From Nectonema munidae (Eukaryota; Nematomorpha; Nectonematoida; Nectonematidae), in contig JAUIRK010001026.1 in the NCBI GenBank assembly GCA_030549495.1, positions 62,001 to 126,000 on the forward strand: 64,000 nt of DNA, read 5' to 3'. Positions within the stretch are counted from its first letter, which is position 1, and each line of letters starts with the position of its first letter. Shown in pieces: positions 61,822 to 64,000 of this stretch. The notes under the pieces are model-generated. The model saw only the letters and a list, made by a program, of their open reading frames with translations, had not been told where the DNA came from and made no database searches. A program made the translations under genes and the position numbers.

Positions 61822-64000
61822 GTAAGCCTTTCATGCAAAATTTTTTTTACCAATTTGATATCTTTTTATCATTCAATAATTAACATATTTATTCAGTGTT
61901 GCATATTTGTGTCTTTCAGGAATTGATTATTATCAAAAATTAATCATCTGATTTTCCTTTTGCGCTTTTGCATGAAGGGTTAAACGAAGTTAGTCACCCA
62001 AATCTAAGTCGCACGATAAAATCTGTTTTTTTTGCATTTCACTACTTTTTTCTCAACCATTTAAACTCCTAGAAAATTGTGTATGTAATCAGACGTAGTT
62101 GACCTTTTAACGTTGAGAACTTTATAAAAACAAAATTGTATGCTTCTATTAATTCTTTTTCGCCTGATTACTCTGGCATGATCTATCATTTCCTTTTTGT
62201 ATTAAATACTTTGCAAAGCAAGCCATGCAAAAAATATATTAAAAGTTATGTTTTTTGATTTTTTATGTATATAGAGCTGATAAATTAAATAAAATTATTC
62301 TGAATTTGTCTTTTATCGATGCATTTTCACGCTTGATGCTTTCAGTGCATCTAATTTTTGAGTGTCATAAAAAGATTTTTGATAACTATTGAACCCTAAA
62401 AAGCTTTGTTTAACGACAAGGTAAGACGTGCTTCACACACTCAAATTTGTTGGATTTTTAATTAAAATTTTAAATTAAAAATTGCCATATCTTTAGGTAT
62501 CTTCCTGTTTATTCCTGTAAAAAGTCTGCCCCATTTCACTTTGCAATGCGAGCCCTTAAAGGAGTATCGCGAAAAACGTTGCCCAGCTATGTCTTAAACT
62601 CATATCTAACATGAATTTGCTTTCTCTAGTGTAGTAGTTCCCAAGTATTTCGACAGAAGACACGATTGGCATAACCTTGATTTGGCCTTTTCGGTTTCGT
62701 TACGTGATTGTCAAATCGCTGCCATATTTTCAATTTTATGAGAATATTCTTCTCTTGAATGCTATACTGTAAACTATCAACTCCGTTTTCAACATCCCAT
62801 TTTCAGCAGCCCATTTTGTTAGGATTGTGAAGACAAAAAATAATAATGAGTGTCACCAGACTATATCTAGGGAAATACAGGCGATTTGTATTAAAAAGAA
62901 TTTACATAAGCAGACTAAAAGTTATTAACCCAGTTTGGGTTATAACTTCCCCCCTCCCCCTGCCTAAGGTAATATCTAAAATGATCTAAAGATAACTTAA
63001 TTTTTTAGCTTGAATAATTTTGTTAGATAAATATGTGGAAAGTAAAAAATATGAATTACTTATTTTCCTTTTAATTTAAAAACATTAATCTCAGTCGCAA
63101 AGATCAATCGCTTATAAACACAACACACTCCATTAGCCTATACACACAAGGTGTATACATCATCATAAAGATGGGAAAAATACATACAGAGAGAAGTAGG
63201 ACACACAATGATTAAGATGTCAAACACACATAAAATGAAATATTTTAATCAAATCCGATTTGATATCAATTTTGTTTATCCTTATTTGATTCGATAAAAA
63301 AAGTTTAAGCTTATTTTGGTTTTTTGATGTAGATATATTATTTGCATAAATAACTCAATATGTATTTAACACTGTCATGACTGACAGCGTTGTCAATCCT
63401 TTTCACTCGTTTGATCGACGAATTATTGTATTTCCGATCGTTATCGCCGAATTGAGACGTGAAAGGCAGAAGTCGTCTATCACTAAAAAAATAAACAACT
63501 TAATAACTTAAATCATAAGACTTGGAAACCTACACATTGATGAGATAATGTAAATATGCTGAAGCGTTTGTATGAACTCAAAAGTTAAATAAATTTTTTG
63601 CAATATCAAAAAAAAGAAAATTTATATGAGGCTTTATAAAAAAAATTTCAACATAGATCAGCCTTTTTGTAGATTTTTTTGAAACATGGCAAAATTTCTT
63701 AATTTAAAATTTGAAGATAGAAATGCAAGCAGTAATGCAAACTACGATATGATCAGCGCTTTTGATAAAAAAAATTAACTGTGGAGACAGAAAATCAACT
63801 TTGAAAACTTCTATTATTTTTTCATCTTAATGAACCTAATCTAAATTATATCTATTCTAATCTTAATTATATCGGAGAAGTAATTCGGTCTTGTAATATT
63901 TGGATTCTCTTTATGAAGAATTTTTACAATATATTCCACATGTTTCAATGCATAAAGTTATTTGGAAACTGACTTGAAACGCGTTCAATATTGATGTTGA
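61822..64000. other. Intron 20 or downstream part of PPIP5K, no exon recognised
   Basis: No further conserved PPIP5K segment was found. Positions 62812-62945 contain CAGGCGATTTGTATTAAAAA and a GTTATTAACCCAG block, so probably a decayed short MITE. A pyrimidine run lies at 62950-62960. A right MITE-like end (GAAGGGTTAA) is at about 61975. Confidence 0.4.

Noticed and set aside
62500-62610. Protein-like stretch (HFAMRALKGVSRKTLPSYV) as a further PPIP5K exon.
   Set aside because: It does not resemble the sequence that follows HFSPGAK in known PPIP5K proteins and has no convincing splice sites.
1-64000. Possible LTR retroelements or other capsid-bearing elements.
   Set aside because: No paired long direct repeats, protease/integrase wording or capsid/envelope reading was seen; all reverse transcriptase pieces fit LINE or Penelope-like types.

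Overview
The window is AT-rich animal DNA in which one host gene is buried in transposon debris. The gene is PPIP5K/Vip1, the inositol hexakisphosphate / diphosphoinositol pentakisphosphate kinase. Twenty coding exons on the + strand run from 15705 to 61821; their phases are mutually consistent and give 922 uninterrupted codons, and the 3' end lies beyond the window. From memory, several positions look more like the insect than the vertebrate protein (for example [32 protein letters not shown]), so a protostome, perhaps an arthropod, is my best guess. The species cannot be fixed from this sequence. A second likely host gene, an intronless seven-transmembrane receptor, lies upstream at 7396-8439.

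Region 1-15.6 kb: a decayed CR1/Jockey-type LINE (1-2170); a piggyBac-like element on the minus strand (about 2500-4179, with a TTAA end); a Tigger-type pogo transposase (4184-5547); a hAT transposase tail (5564-6425); the receptor gene; two hAT-type MITEs, one with a perfect 8-bp target duplication, inserted in a Penelope-like remnant; a hAT-like transposase remnant fused to a 5'-truncated I-type LINE with RNase H (10758-13965); and a short structured repeat just upstream of PPIP5K.

Region 15.7-26.8 kb: PPIP5K exons 1 and 2, then a 10.9 kb intron. It holds a Tigger element (16692-24108, TA flanks, terminal inverted repeats) that was split by a 5.2 kb TTAA element (17682-22876) with perfect 16-bp inverted ends. 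Inside that element are two tandem arrays of about 150 bp units, one with clear higher-order structure. This nested, satellite-carrying TTAA element is the most striking object in the window.

Region 26.8-64 kb: exons 3-20 separated by introns of 56 bp to 10 kb. The introns hold LINE tails (two sharing an (AAC)n 3' tail, two RTE-type), a second piggyBac transposase fossil, three copies of a GTF2I-repeat-type hAT transposase tail, a Tc1-type MITE, two tRNA-derived SINE-like pieces, two unusual foldback structures, and about ten very short TTAA-flanked MITEs. A 75-nt intron in the phosphatase-like domain is a multiple of three and stop-free, so its retention would be in frame. I saw no CRISPR array, rRNA gene, convincing tRNA gene or LTR element.
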